Origin: CALZJC01 sp041574955
GTDB taxonomy: Bacteria; Acidobacteriota; Thermoanaerobaculia; Multivoradales; JAHEKO01
Length of the DNA stretch: 24,392 bases
Assembly (NCBI GenBank): GCA_041574955.1
Contig: JBFGNS010000057.1
Coordinates: 1-24,392, forward strand
Direction of reading: 5' to 3'
Part shown: one piece after another, positions 8,101-14,367 of the stretch
How the letters are laid out: each line of letters begins with the position of its first letter
How positions within the stretch are numbered: the first letter of the stretch is position 1
Notes under the pieces: generated by a model
The model's input: the letters and a program-made list of their open reading frames with translations, nothing else
Databases searched by the model: none
What the model was told of the DNA's origin: nothing
Made by a program: the position numbers and the translations under genes

Positions 8101-9093
8101 ATCGGCGGGCGGGTGGACCTGCCGACCCCCGAGCGCGAGCTGGGCTACCGGCTGCAGGTCAGCGGGCGCGGCGTCAGCGTGCGCTACCCGGAGGGTTGGG
8201 AGCTCAGGGGTGACGCCGAGCTGTCGGTGGTGTCGCTCGACGAGGGGCGCCAGATCCGCGGCTCGGTCACCCTCGACCGGGCGCTCTACCAGCGCCGCGT
8301 CCAGGTCGGCCTGACGCAGCTGCTGCAGGCGGTCTTCCAACGCCGCCGGCAGGAGGTGGAGTCGGCCGACGAGGAGCTGGCGGCGACCCAGCTGAGCGTG
8401 CTGATCCGCGGTCCCGACGCCCTCAGGGTGCGCAACAACGTCGCCAACCTGAGGGGCGACATCGATCTGTCGCTGCGCGGCAGCCTGGCGCGGCCGGTGC
8501 TGTTCGGCCGGGTGGAGCTGGCGCCGGGCGGCACGCTGCAGGTGGGCGGCAGCGACTACACGGTCGAGCGCGGCTTTCTGACCTTCGCCAACCCGTACCG
8601 CATGGAGCCGGTGATCGACCTCGCCGCCAGCACCCAGCGGCGGGACTACGACCTGTCGCTCACCATCTCCGGCACGCTCGACCGGCTCAACACCTCGCTG
8701 GCCTCCGACCCGCCGCTGGCCGACCTCGACGTGCTCGGGCTGCTGGCCACCGGCGAGCCCACCGGCTCCGGGGCGCCGGCGCTCGGCGCCGAGGCCTTTC
8801 TCTACGGTCAGGCCGCGTCGCTGGTCACCGAGCGGGTGAACCGGCTGTTCGGCCTCGACCGCTTCCGCATCGACCCGCTGAGCGGCTCGGGCGGCAGCCT
8901 CTCCTCGGCGCGGGTGACCGTCGGCAAGCAGCTGTCGCGCGACGTGCTGGCGACCTACTCGTACGATCCGTCGCAGACCGAGCAGCAGATCCTGCAGCTC
9001 GAGTGGAGCGTGGCGCGCGGTCTGGTGCTGGTCGTCACCCAGAACGGCGACGGCACCTACGCCGTCGACGCGCGCTGGGAGAAGAGCTTTTGA
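5179..9093 (+). CDS. tamB: TamB-like translocation/assembly module protein (DUF490), AsmA-like repeat protein
   Basis: This is a 1304-residue inner-membrane-anchored periplasmic protein. A very basic cytoplasmic tip (residues 1-19) precedes a single membrane anchor at about 21-39. A long stretch of beta-rich, AsmA/TamB-type repeats follows, of the form G-x-L-x-x-(D/G)GRL. The conserved C-terminal DUF490 domain (about 940-1304) includes SDYTVERGFLTF near residue 1125 and SDPPLADLDVLGLLATGE near 1176, and the chain ends in phenylalanine. E. coli TamB is of similar size (about 1260 residues). TamB forms a hydrophobic beta-groove bridging the envelope; it partners with TamA in outer-membrane protein assembly and is implicated in phospholipid transport. 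The next gene overlaps the stop and encodes an Omp85 barrel, the expected partner. The start is GTG 5179. Confidence 0.93.
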   Translation: MSERRRKRRPGRLRRWFLRPLGWALAIAAVLALVLALVARSAWLETRLARLAEEQASERLARPVSVDRLSLSLLPLGLEVEGLVVGGRQAGEAPLAVVPRATVEASAYWRGRLELELHRVRLERAVLNLLFDPETGWNTPKLARRGRRPAGSRVDVSLEELTVIDGLLVVDENRLPLDLSARGVEGRLWGDEFPQWRADVAELELLLPRAARPFVGAVSARGRLDGRALEVQAGRVSGPDLRATLGGRLEFGADRGGILDVRATSSTALLERLGYLEGQLAGEFEFTGNVLWDTGGWSVQGAVDSAALVALDFPLSQLRAVVAGDRERWQADIQQARYAGGAVGGAVRIETGGGPGAMELDLMLDGVDFETLLADRGLPVSGVAATVSGPFSYRFGFGQADRGTGWGDLRVRPGAGEGLALRGVVPLLIERGVVRTSAARLVSGAQRLESSGRYDIDRQQGRFRFRLLSDRVEQLLPLLPIGEDTGGALWRPTAGRGELGGTLLLTPAGPSLELRLDLAEVVAPGAAADALHGSLLLDRAGIRRMRLELLRPDSGLIVTGSLPFGEPDGAVEAPFALDIDAAGWPLDEARVWLPFELPVAGPLHGALRLSGSLDEPMGVVAAELRPASVMGITADELGADLRFAPDRIYFDRLELAAEAGRLTAEGEWDRLTDELSLALAGDGLDLGRQPFAGWWEGELSGRLAVDGRVAGTLAAPSISGRLVASELALGETDLGEGGAAELAVDWSDGRLEVEGSVLGLVELAGGGRLDSAGTDLELAVAAPDLPALAKLFGVLEGVEFGGAAAGRLLVAGELGGDQPWQPRLSLGRLELSRGDSRLENLEPVELAWTDQGVRVDSLYLGQPGTTNDLFVAGLVGLGEGAPLNLRLQTSLDTAMAGLLLPGFDFQGGRFDMLASVRGTLAAPRINGQGEVVGARLRFAALPQAVDGLTGGLLFYPGQVVLDSVRGEFAGGALLIGGRVDLPTPERELGYRLQVSGRGVSVRYPEGWELRGDAELSVVSLDEGRQIRGSVTLDRALYQRRVQVGLTQLLQAVFQRRRQEVESADEELAATQLSVLIRGPDALRVRNNVANLRGDIDLSLRGSLARPVLFGRVELAPGGTLQVGGSDYTVERGFLTFANPYRMEPVIDLAASTQRRDYDLSLTISGTLDRLNTSLASDPPLADLDVLGLLATGEPTGSGAPALGAEAFLYGQAASLVTERVNRLFGLDRFRIDPLSGSGGSLSSARVTVGKQLSRDVLATYSYDPSQTEQQILQLEWSVARGLVLVVTQNGDGTYAVDARWEKSF

Positions 9094-11888
9094 GCCGGCC
9101 GGTGCTCCTGGCGCTCGCCGCTCTGCTGGCGGCGGCCGCCGCGCACTCCGAGCCGCCGGTGGTGACCGCCGTCGAGCTGCGCAGCGAGGTGCCGCTCGAG
9201 CGCAGCGAAGAGCTGCTCGAGCTCATAGCGGTGGTGCCGGGGCAGTCGCTCGATCGAGCGGCGGTGGCGCGCAGCCTGCGCAACCTGCACGCCTACGGCG
9301 CGGGCGGCGAGATCGCCGCCTTCACCCGCGAGGAGGGGGACGGCGTCGCGGTGGTGTTCGGCATCTGGGCGCGCTACGAGGTCGACGAGGTGCGGATCGA
9401 GGGCGACTACGGGGTCAAGCGCTACCAGCTGCGGCGCCTCCTGCTGCAGCGCGAAGCCCAGCCGCTCAACGAGTCGAAGGTGATCCGCGGCGTCTACCGC
9501 CTGCAGGACTTCTACCGGACGAGCGGCTACCCGGAGGCGGTGGTGCGGCTGGCGGTGACGCTCGACGAGCCGCGCAAGCGGGCGCGGGTGGCGTACCAGG
9601 TCGACGCCGGTCCGCGGGCACGTATTCGCGAGGTCGAGTTCACCGGCCGGCTGGGGCCGTTCACCGCCGACCAGCTGCGCCAGCCGCTGCGCAGCGAGCC
9701 CGGCCGCCACCACCACCAGCAGGGCGCGGCCAGCGACGGCGAGCGGCTGCAGGACTGGCTGATCCGGCAGGGCTATCGGCAGGCGGTGGTCGATCCGCCG
9801 GAGGAGAGCTACGACCCCGACAGCGACACCGTGGATCTGCTCTACGCCGTCGACGTCGGCCCGCGCTTCCGGCTGGAGGCGTCGGAGGTGCCGGTCGACA
9901 GGCTGAAGCGCAAGGGGCTGCTGCCGTTCCTCCAGACCGAGCGGTACGACGAGTCGCTGCTGGAGCAGGCCCGCGACGCGCTGGTGGCCCACTACCAGCG
10001 GCAGGGCCACTACGACGTGGCGGTCGAGCTGGCGGCCGAGGAGTCCGACGACGAGGTGGTGCTCCGGCTGGCGATCGAGCCGGGTCCGACCTACCGGCTG
10101 GCGTCGGTGGCCTTCCGCGGCAACGAGGCGGTGGGCTCGGAGCAGCTGGCGGCGCTGATGGCGACCAACGCCGGCGGCCGGCTGCTGGGAGGCGGCGGTC
10201 GGCTGGTGGACGAGTCGCTGGCCGCCGACCTGTCGAACATCCGCTCGTACTACGTGCTGCAGGGCTACGGCGAGGTGGTGGTCGGCCCGGCCGAGGTCGA
10301 GAAGCGGGAGCGCAAGCTGGCGCTCGTCGTGCCGATCGCCGAGGGGCCGCGCCGGCGGGTGGTGGGCCTGGAGCTGGTCGGTGCCGAGCGGCTCGACCGC
10401 GAGACGCTGCTCGAAGGGCTGGCGCTACGACCCGCCGGCCCCTACCACGCGCGGCTGCTCGAAGAGAGCCTGGCGCAGATCCGCGCCCGTTACGAGGCGG
10501 CAGGCATGCTGGCGGCGCAGGTCAACGCCGACGTCTCGTGGAACGACGACCGCTCGCTGGCCGACGTCACCATCAAGGTCTTCGAGGGCCCGCGCAACGT
10601 GGTCGACCGGGTGATCGTGCGCGGCCACCAGCGGGTGCGGCCGTCGGTGGTGCGCCGCGCCGTGCGGCTGGAGGCGGAGGAGGCAGTCAGCACCGGCCGC
10701 CTGCTCGAGGCGCAGCGACGGCTGTACGACCTGGGGGTGTTCTCACGCGTCGGCGTCGAGCTGGCGCCGGGGACGCCGTTCAGCGAGGAGCGCGACGTGC
10801 TGGTGCGGGTGGAGGAGGGTCAGCACCGGCGGGTGACCTACGGCGTCGGCTACGACTCCGAGGATGGCGCGCGCGGGCTGCTGGGCGTCGGCCACCGCAA
10901 CCTGTTCGGGCGCGCCGTCTCCGGCCGCTTCGACGTACGGGTCAGCCAGCGCGAGAGCCAGATCCGCGCGTTGGTCCGGCAGCCGTCGCTCGGCCGGCTG
11001 CGCTGGCCGGTGAGCTACTCGCTGTTCCGCATCGAGGAGAGCCGCGACAGCTTCGACTCCAAGCGGCGCGGCGTGCAGGTGGAGGCGCAGCGGCTGCGGC
11101 GCGGCGACCGGTACGGGCTGCAGCTCAGCTACCGGCTGGTCGAGGTGGAGAAGCTGGAGGCGGCGCTGGTCGACCTGGCGATCGACCGCGAGCTGCGCGA
11201 GGTCGAGATCGTCAGCCTGGCGCCGAGCCTGCTCTTCGACCGCCGCGACGACCCGCTCGATCCGCGGCGCGGCTGGAGCACCAACCTGATCGCCGAGTAC
11301 GCCTTCCGCGGCTTCGGCGCCGAGACCTCGTTCTTGAAGCTGTTCGGCCAGCAGACCGCGCACCTCGACCTGCGGGCGTTCGGCACCGTGGCGGCCTCGC
11401 TGCGGGTGGGCACCATCGAGCCGCTCGACAGCGGCAACGCCGTCGACCCGACGGTGCCGTCCGGCCTGCTGTCGGCGCGCATTCCGATCTCCGAGCGGTT
11501 CTTCGCTGGCGGTCGCACTACCCACCGTGCCTACCGGCGCGACCGGCTGGGCGTGCCGGGCCAGACGCTGGTGCCGTTCGTCGATCCCGGTGGAACGTCG
11601 CCGCTGCCCCGGCTGGTGCCGATCGGCGGCGCCGCCCAGCTGCTGGCCAACCTCGACTACCGGTTCCCGGTCGCCGGGCCGGTGGGCGGCGTGGTGTTCG
11701 TGGACGTCGGCAACGTGTGGGCCGACTGGCGCAGCATCGACCCGGCCGAGGCCAAGGCCGGCGCCGGCCTCGGCGTGCGCTACCTCTCCCCGATCGGCCC
11801 GGTGCGGCTCGAGATCGGCTGGAAGCTCGACCGCGAGCCGGGGGAGGATTCGTTCGTGGTGTCGTTCAGCGTCGGCAATCCGTTCTAG
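9090..11888 (+). CDS. Omp85/BamA superfamily outer-membrane protein (TamA-like) with about seven POTRA domains
   Basis: This 932-residue protein starts with a signal peptide (MSRPVLLALAALLAAAAAHS, cleavage near residue 20). I chose TTG 9090 because it gives that signal peptide, overlaps the tamB stop and follows GGAGAAG at 9079-9085. Seven POTRA-like units can be laid out, beginning near residues 22, 94, 176, 259, 334, 421 and 502. Most end in a (D/E)xGP-type turn (DAGP, DVGP, EPGP, AEGP, FEGP, EEGQ); the first is the weakest. The last contains the typical LYDLGVFSRV. A 16-strand-type barrel covers about 578-932, ending GVRYLSPIGPVRLEIGW and a terminal phenylalanine. BamA usually has five POTRAs and TamA three. 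Adjacency to tamB argues for a TamA-like role. The loop-6 (V)RG(Y/F) motif reads HRAY here: Arg is kept, Gly is changed. Confidence 0.92.
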   Translation: MSRPVLLALAALLAAAAAHSEPPVVTAVELRSEVPLERSEELLELIAVVPGQSLDRAAVARSLRNLHAYGAGGEIAAFTREEGDGVAVVFGIWARYEVDEVRIEGDYGVKRYQLRRLLLQREAQPLNESKVIRGVYRLQDFYRTSGYPEAVVRLAVTLDEPRKRARVAYQVDAGPRARIREVEFTGRLGPFTADQLRQPLRSEPGRHHHQQGAASDGERLQDWLIRQGYRQAVVDPPEESYDPDSDTVDLLYAVDVGPRFRLEASEVPVDRLKRKGLLPFLQTERYDESLLEQARDALVAHYQRQGHYDVAVELAAEESDDEVVLRLAIEPGPTYRLASVAFRGNEAVGSEQLAALMATNAGGRLLGGGGRLVDESLAADLSNIRSYYVLQGYGEVVVGPAEVEKRERKLALVVPIAEGPRRRVVGLELVGAERLDRETLLEGLALRPAGPYHARLLEESLAQIRARYEAAGMLAAQVNADVSWNDDRSLADVTIKVFEGPRNVVDRVIVRGHQRVRPSVVRRAVRLEAEEAVSTGRLLEAQRRLYDLGVFSRVGVELAPGTPFSEERDVLVRVEEGQHRRVTYGVGYDSEDGARGLLGVGHRNLFGRAVSGRFDVRVSQRESQIRALVRQPSLGRLRWPVSYSLFRIEESRDSFDSKRRGVQVEAQRLRRGDRYGLQLSYRLVEVEKLEAALVDLAIDRELREVEIVSLAPSLLFDRRDDPLDPRRGWSTNLIAEYAFRGFGAETSFLKLFGQQTAHLDLRAFGTVAASLRVGTIEPLDSGNAVDPTVPSGLLSARIPISERFFAGGRTTHRAYRRDRLGVPGQTLVPFVDPGGTSPLPRLVPIGGAAQLLANLDYRFPVAGPVGGVVFVDVGNVWADWRSIDPAEAKAGAGLGVRYLSPIGPVRLEIGWKLDREPGEDSFVVSFSVGNPF

Positions 11889-11940
11889 GGGGGGTGGGGG
11901 CTTCGGGCTTGAGGGCTTGGGGGGTTGGGGGCTTGGGGGT
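11888..11940 (+). repeat. G-rich tract, left border of the repeat island, possible G-quadruplex
   Basis: Immediately after the Omp85 stop the plus strand carries many runs of three to eight G separated by short CTT/TT/T spacers (GGGCTT-like units). It is similar in sequence to the reverse complement of the C-rich tract at 12484-12530, so the two form imperfect outer inverted repeats. Confidence 0.6.
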
Positions 11941-11962
11941 GCGGCGCGCTTGCCTGTGCCGG

Positions 11963-12013
11963 GGAACGCATGCCAGGGGCAGTGCTGAGGTCCCTCGCTG
12001 CGCTCGGGATGAC
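11963..12013 (+). repeat. Left arm of a long inverted repeat (GAGCGCAGCGAGGGACCT-type element)
   Basis: Read on the minus strand this arm contains TCATCCCGAGCGCAGCGAG followed by GGACCTC and CATGCGTTCC. It matches the right arm (12258-12311) over about 25 nearly identical bases plus a similar tail. This core is a widely seen intergenic repeat in environmental bacterial genomes, often mis-translated as peptides such as PERSEGP or SRAQRGTS. Confidence 0.75.
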
Positions 12014-12032
12014 AGCGGCGTACAGCACCCGG

Positions 12033-12240
12033 GTCGGACGCCGTCGGTGCTGAGCACCGCGGTCGGATGCCGGGGGTGCTCAGCCTCGGGTTGGACGCCG
12101 TCGGTGCTCAGCCCGGGTCGGATGCTGTCGGTGCTCAGCCTCGGGTCGGATGCCGGGGGTGCTCAGCCTCGTGGGGCTGCCGTCGGCGGCTCAGGACCCG
12201 GAGTCGGACGGCGTTGCTGCTCGACACGCGGAGTCCGAGC
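12033..12240 (+). repeat. Degenerate tandem array, about eight units of 27-30 bases
   Basis: The hexamer GTCGGA or a close variant recurs at 12033, 12062, 12090, 12117, 12145, (degenerate near 12173), 12203 and 12233. The spacings are 29, 28, 27, 28, 28, 30 and 30. An approximate unit is GGTCGGATGCCG then TCGGTGCTCAGCCTCG. The first units are well conserved and the last three decayed. The array sits wholly between the two arms of the inverted repeat. The varied unit length breaks any reading frame, so it is not a protein repeat. Confidence 0.8.
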
Positions 12241-12257
12241 CTCCGCCGCAAGCGAAT

Positions 12258-12311
12258 GTCGTCCCGAGCGCAGCGAGGGACCTCTGCACCAGCCGGGGCA
12301 TGCGCATTCCG
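12258..12311 (+). repeat. Right arm of the long inverted repeat
   Basis: This arm reads GTCGTCCCGAGCGCAGCGAG, then GGACCTCTGCACC and GGGGCATGCGCATTCC. It is the reverse complement of 11963-12013 with few differences in the 25-base core. Arm spacing is about 245 bases, filled by the tandem array. A MITE-like or hairpin-forming origin is possible; no transposase is present. Confidence 0.75.
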
Positions 12312-12387
12312 GAACCCGCCAGCGATGTCGGTCGTCGCGGGCACCGGCTTCCTTCGAAGCGAGGAGCGTCCCGAGGCCACCACCGGA

Positions 12388-12478
12388 GGGTGCGCCCGCC
12401 GGTCGGGGGGCCGGGGCGGAGCGACATCACCCTCGCCTTTGGAGCGCAGCCCCGGGTCCCCGACCGGCCAGCGCACCC
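12388..12478 (+). repeat. Large imperfect hairpin, 29-base arms
   Basis: Bases 12388-12416 (starting GGGTGCGC, then CCGGTCGGGG) and 12450-12478 are reverse complements at 25 of 29 positions, with a 33-base loop. No U-tract follows, so it is not a classical intrinsic terminator, although it lies between the end of one operon and the promoter of the next. It may be a separate repeat unit. Confidence 0.7.
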
Positions 12479-12483
12479 GGGCC

Positions 12484-12530
12484 GAAGCCCCCAACCTCCC
12501 AACCCCAACACCTTGCCACCCCACCCCCCC
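12484..12530 (+). repeat. C-rich tract (G-rich on minus strand), right border of the repeat island
   Basis: Runs of three to seven C (GAAGCCCCCAACCTCCCAAC onward) form the imperfect reverse complement of the tract at 11888-11940. The minus strand could fold as a G-quadruplex. The -35 box of the sat/cysC promoter falls inside it. Confidence 0.55.
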
Positions 12531-12541
12531 TGTGCTAGCTT
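12513..12541 (+). promoter_or_regulatory. Putative sigma70-type promoter for the sulfate-activation genes
   Basis: TTGCCA at 12513-12518 (five of six to TTGACA) is followed after exactly 17 bases by TAGCTT at 12536-12541, extended by TG at 12533-12534. The start site would lie near 12548, leaving a leader of about 90 bases. The same TGTGCTA(T/G)CTTC core occurs before the Trm112-like gene at 931-942. Confidence 0.55.
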
Positions 12542-12554
12542 CCTCCGAGGCACG

Positions 12555-12596
12555 GCGCGGGTGGCCGGGCCTTTTTCATGCCCGGGCCCGCCGCGC
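12555..12596 (+). promoter_or_regulatory. Leader hairpin upstream of sat/cysC
   Basis: CCGGGC (12565-12570) pairs with GCCCGG (12580-12585) around the loop CTTTTTCAT. Outer bases GCGCGGG and CCCGCCGCGC can extend the stem with bulges. It lies in the predicted 5' leader. I do not recognise a known riboswitch class. Confidence 0.4.
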
Positions 12597-12639
12597 GTCT
12601 GCGCCGCCGCCCACCCACTTCCGAACAGGTTCTACTGCT

Positions 12640-14367
12640 ATGGGTGACTCACCGAACCCCGCCCACGGGGGCGAGCTGACCGAGCTGATGGCCGGCGCCG
12701 AGCGCGCCGGGGAGCTGCGCCGGGCGTCGCGCGACTGGCCGTCGTGGGACCTGACGCCGCGCCAGCTGTGCGACCTCGAGCTGCTGCTCAACGGCGGCTT
12801 CTCGCCGCTGACCGGCTTCCTGGGCAAGGCCGACTTCGACGCCGTGTGCGCCGACATGCGCCTGGAGAGCGGCGCGCTGTGGCCGATCCCGATCACCCTC
12901 GACGTCACCGAAGAGGCGGCCGAGGGCCTGGCTGCCGGCGACCGGCTGGCGCTGCGCGACCCCGAGGGCGTGATGCTGGCGGTGATCACCGTCGACGAGA
13001 TGTGGCCGATCGACCGCGAGGCCAAGGCGCAGGGGGTCTACGGCACCCTCGACCGCGGCCACCCGGGGGTCGCCCACCTGTACGAGCGCACCAACAACAT
13101 CGCCGTCGGCGGCAGGGTCGAGGGCGTGCAGCTGCCGTGGCACTACGACTTCGTGCGCCTGCGCCGCACGCCGCGCGAGCTGCGCGCCGCCTTCGAGCGG
13201 CTGGGCTGGCGCGAGGTGGTGGCGTTCCAGACCCGCAACCCGATGCACCGGGCGCACTTCGAGCTGACGCTGCGCGCTGCGCGCGAGCTCGAGGCCAACC
13301 TGCTGATCCACCCGGTGGTGGGGATGACCAAGCCGGGCGACGTCGACCACTACACCCGGGTGCGCTGCTACCAGCAGCTGCTCCAGCGCTATCCGCACAA
13401 CACGGCGATGCTGTCGCTGCTGCCGCTGGCGATGCGGATGGGCGGGCCGAGGGAGGCGCTGCTCCACGCCATCATCCGCAAGAACTACGGTTGCACCCAC
13501 TTCATCGTCGGCCGCGACCACGCCGGGCCGGGCAACGACGCCGCCGGCAAGCCGTTCTACGGCCCGTACGACGCGCAGCAGCTGATGCGCCAGCACGAGG
13601 CCGAGCTGGGCATCCAGATGGTGCCGTTCCAGATGGTGGTCTACGTCGAGGACCTCGACGCCTACCGGCCGCACGACGAGGTGCCGGAGGGCGCCCGCGT
13701 GCTGTCGCTGTCGGGCACCGAGCTGCGCGACCGGCTGGCCGACGGGCGGGAGATACCCGAGTGGTTCACCTTCCCGGAGGTGGCCCGCGAGCTGCGGCGC
13801 ACCCATCCGCCGCGCCACAAGCAGGGGTTCACGGTCTTCTTCACCGGGCTGTCGGGCTCGGGCAAGTCGACCCTGGCCAACGTGCTGATGGTCAAGCTGC
13901 TCGAGATGGGCGGCCGCCCGGTGACCCTGCTCGACGGCGACATCGTGCGCAAGAACCTCTCCTCCGAGCTCGGCTTCTCGAAGGAGCACCGCGACCTGAA
14001 CATCCGGCGCATCGGCTTCGTCGCCTCCGAGATCACCAAGAACGGCGGCATCGCGCTGTGCGCTCCGATCGCGCCGTACGACTCGGTGCGCAAGGACGTG
14101 CGCCGGATGATCGAGCCGGGCGGCGGCTTCGTGCTGGTGCACGTCTCGACGCCGCTCGAGGTGTGCGAGCTGCGCGACCGCAAGGGCCTGTACGCCAAGG
14201 CGCGCGCCGGCATCATCCAGCAGTTCACCGGCATCTCCGACCCGTACGAGGATCCGGCCGACGCCGACGTCGTGCTAGACACCTCCGACCTGGCGCCGGA
14301 CGAGGCGGCGCAGCAGATCATCCTCCACCTCGAGCACGAGGGCTACATCGGTGCCGGCACCGACTGA
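12640..14367 (+). CDS. Bifunctional sulfate adenylyltransferase / adenylylsulfate (APS) kinase
   Basis: This 575-residue fusion makes APS from sulfate and ATP, then phosphorylates it to PAPS. The N-terminal ATP sulfurylase domain (about 20-385) carries QTRNPMHRAH at Q197 and GRDHAGPG at G291, the two nucleotide-binding signatures. The C-terminal APS kinase domain (about 395-575) carries the P-loop GLSGSGKST (403-411), then LDGDIVRKNLSSELGFS and RRIGFVASEI. Length and domain order match Sat-CysC fusions such as that of Aquifex. The ATG at 12640 fits the start of the sulfurylase fold; the open frame extends far upstream through repeat DNA and should not be used. It overlaps the phosphatase gene by 17 bases. 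No PAPS reductase is in the window, so reduction and sulfation are both possible fates. Confidence 0.95.
   Translation: MGDSPNPAHGGELTELMAGAERAGELRRASRDWPSWDLTPRQLCDLELLLNGGFSPLTGFLGKADFDAVCADMRLESGALWPIPITLDVTEEAAEGLAAGDRLALRDPEGVMLAVITVDEMWPIDREAKAQGVYGTLDRGHPGVAHLYERTNNIAVGGRVEGVQLPWHYDFVRLRRTPRELRAAFERLGWREVVAFQTRNPMHRAHFELTLRAARELEANLLIHPVVGMTKPGDVDHYTRVRCYQQLLQRYPHNTAMLSLLPLAMRMGGPREALLHAIIRKNYGCTHFIVGRDHAGPGNDAAGKPFYGPYDAQQLMRQHEAELGIQMVPFQMVVYVEDLDAYRPHDEVPEGARVLSLSGTELRDRLADGREIPEWFTFPEVARELRRTHPPRHKQGFTVFFTGLSGSGKSTLANVLMVKLLEMGGRPVTLLDGDIVRKNLSSELGFSKEHRDLNIRRIGFVASEITKNGGIALCAPIAPYDSVRKDVRRMIEPGGGFVLVHVSTPLEVCELRDRKGLYAKARAGIIQQFTGISDPYEDPADADVVLDTSDLAPDEAAQQIILHLEHEGYIGAGTD

Noticed and set aside
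5125..8340. A 1071-codon open frame on the minus strand opposite tamB
   Set aside because: Composition is dominated by Arg, Gln, His and Pro, with no recognisable fold. It mirrors the GC-rich codon bias of tamB, whose own frame has clear family motifs. It is a shadow.
12033..12240. CRISPR array
   Set aside because: Units are contiguous, without unique spacers, and no cas gene is present.
12388..12478. Intrinsic terminator of the TamAB operon
   Set aside because: The stem is 500 bases past the last stop and lacks a T-run, so I list it only as a hairpin repeat.
11889..12538. Open frames through the repeat island, giving peptides with repeated VLSLG or GAQP
   Set aside because: Unit length varies between 27 and 30, so no frame keeps the repeat. 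No ribosome site or family match is seen.
12067..12639. N-terminal extension of the Sat-CysC frame by 191 codons
   Set aside because: It translates tandem and inverted repeat DNA. The sulfurylase fold starts after ATG 12640, and a good promoter lies inside the extension.
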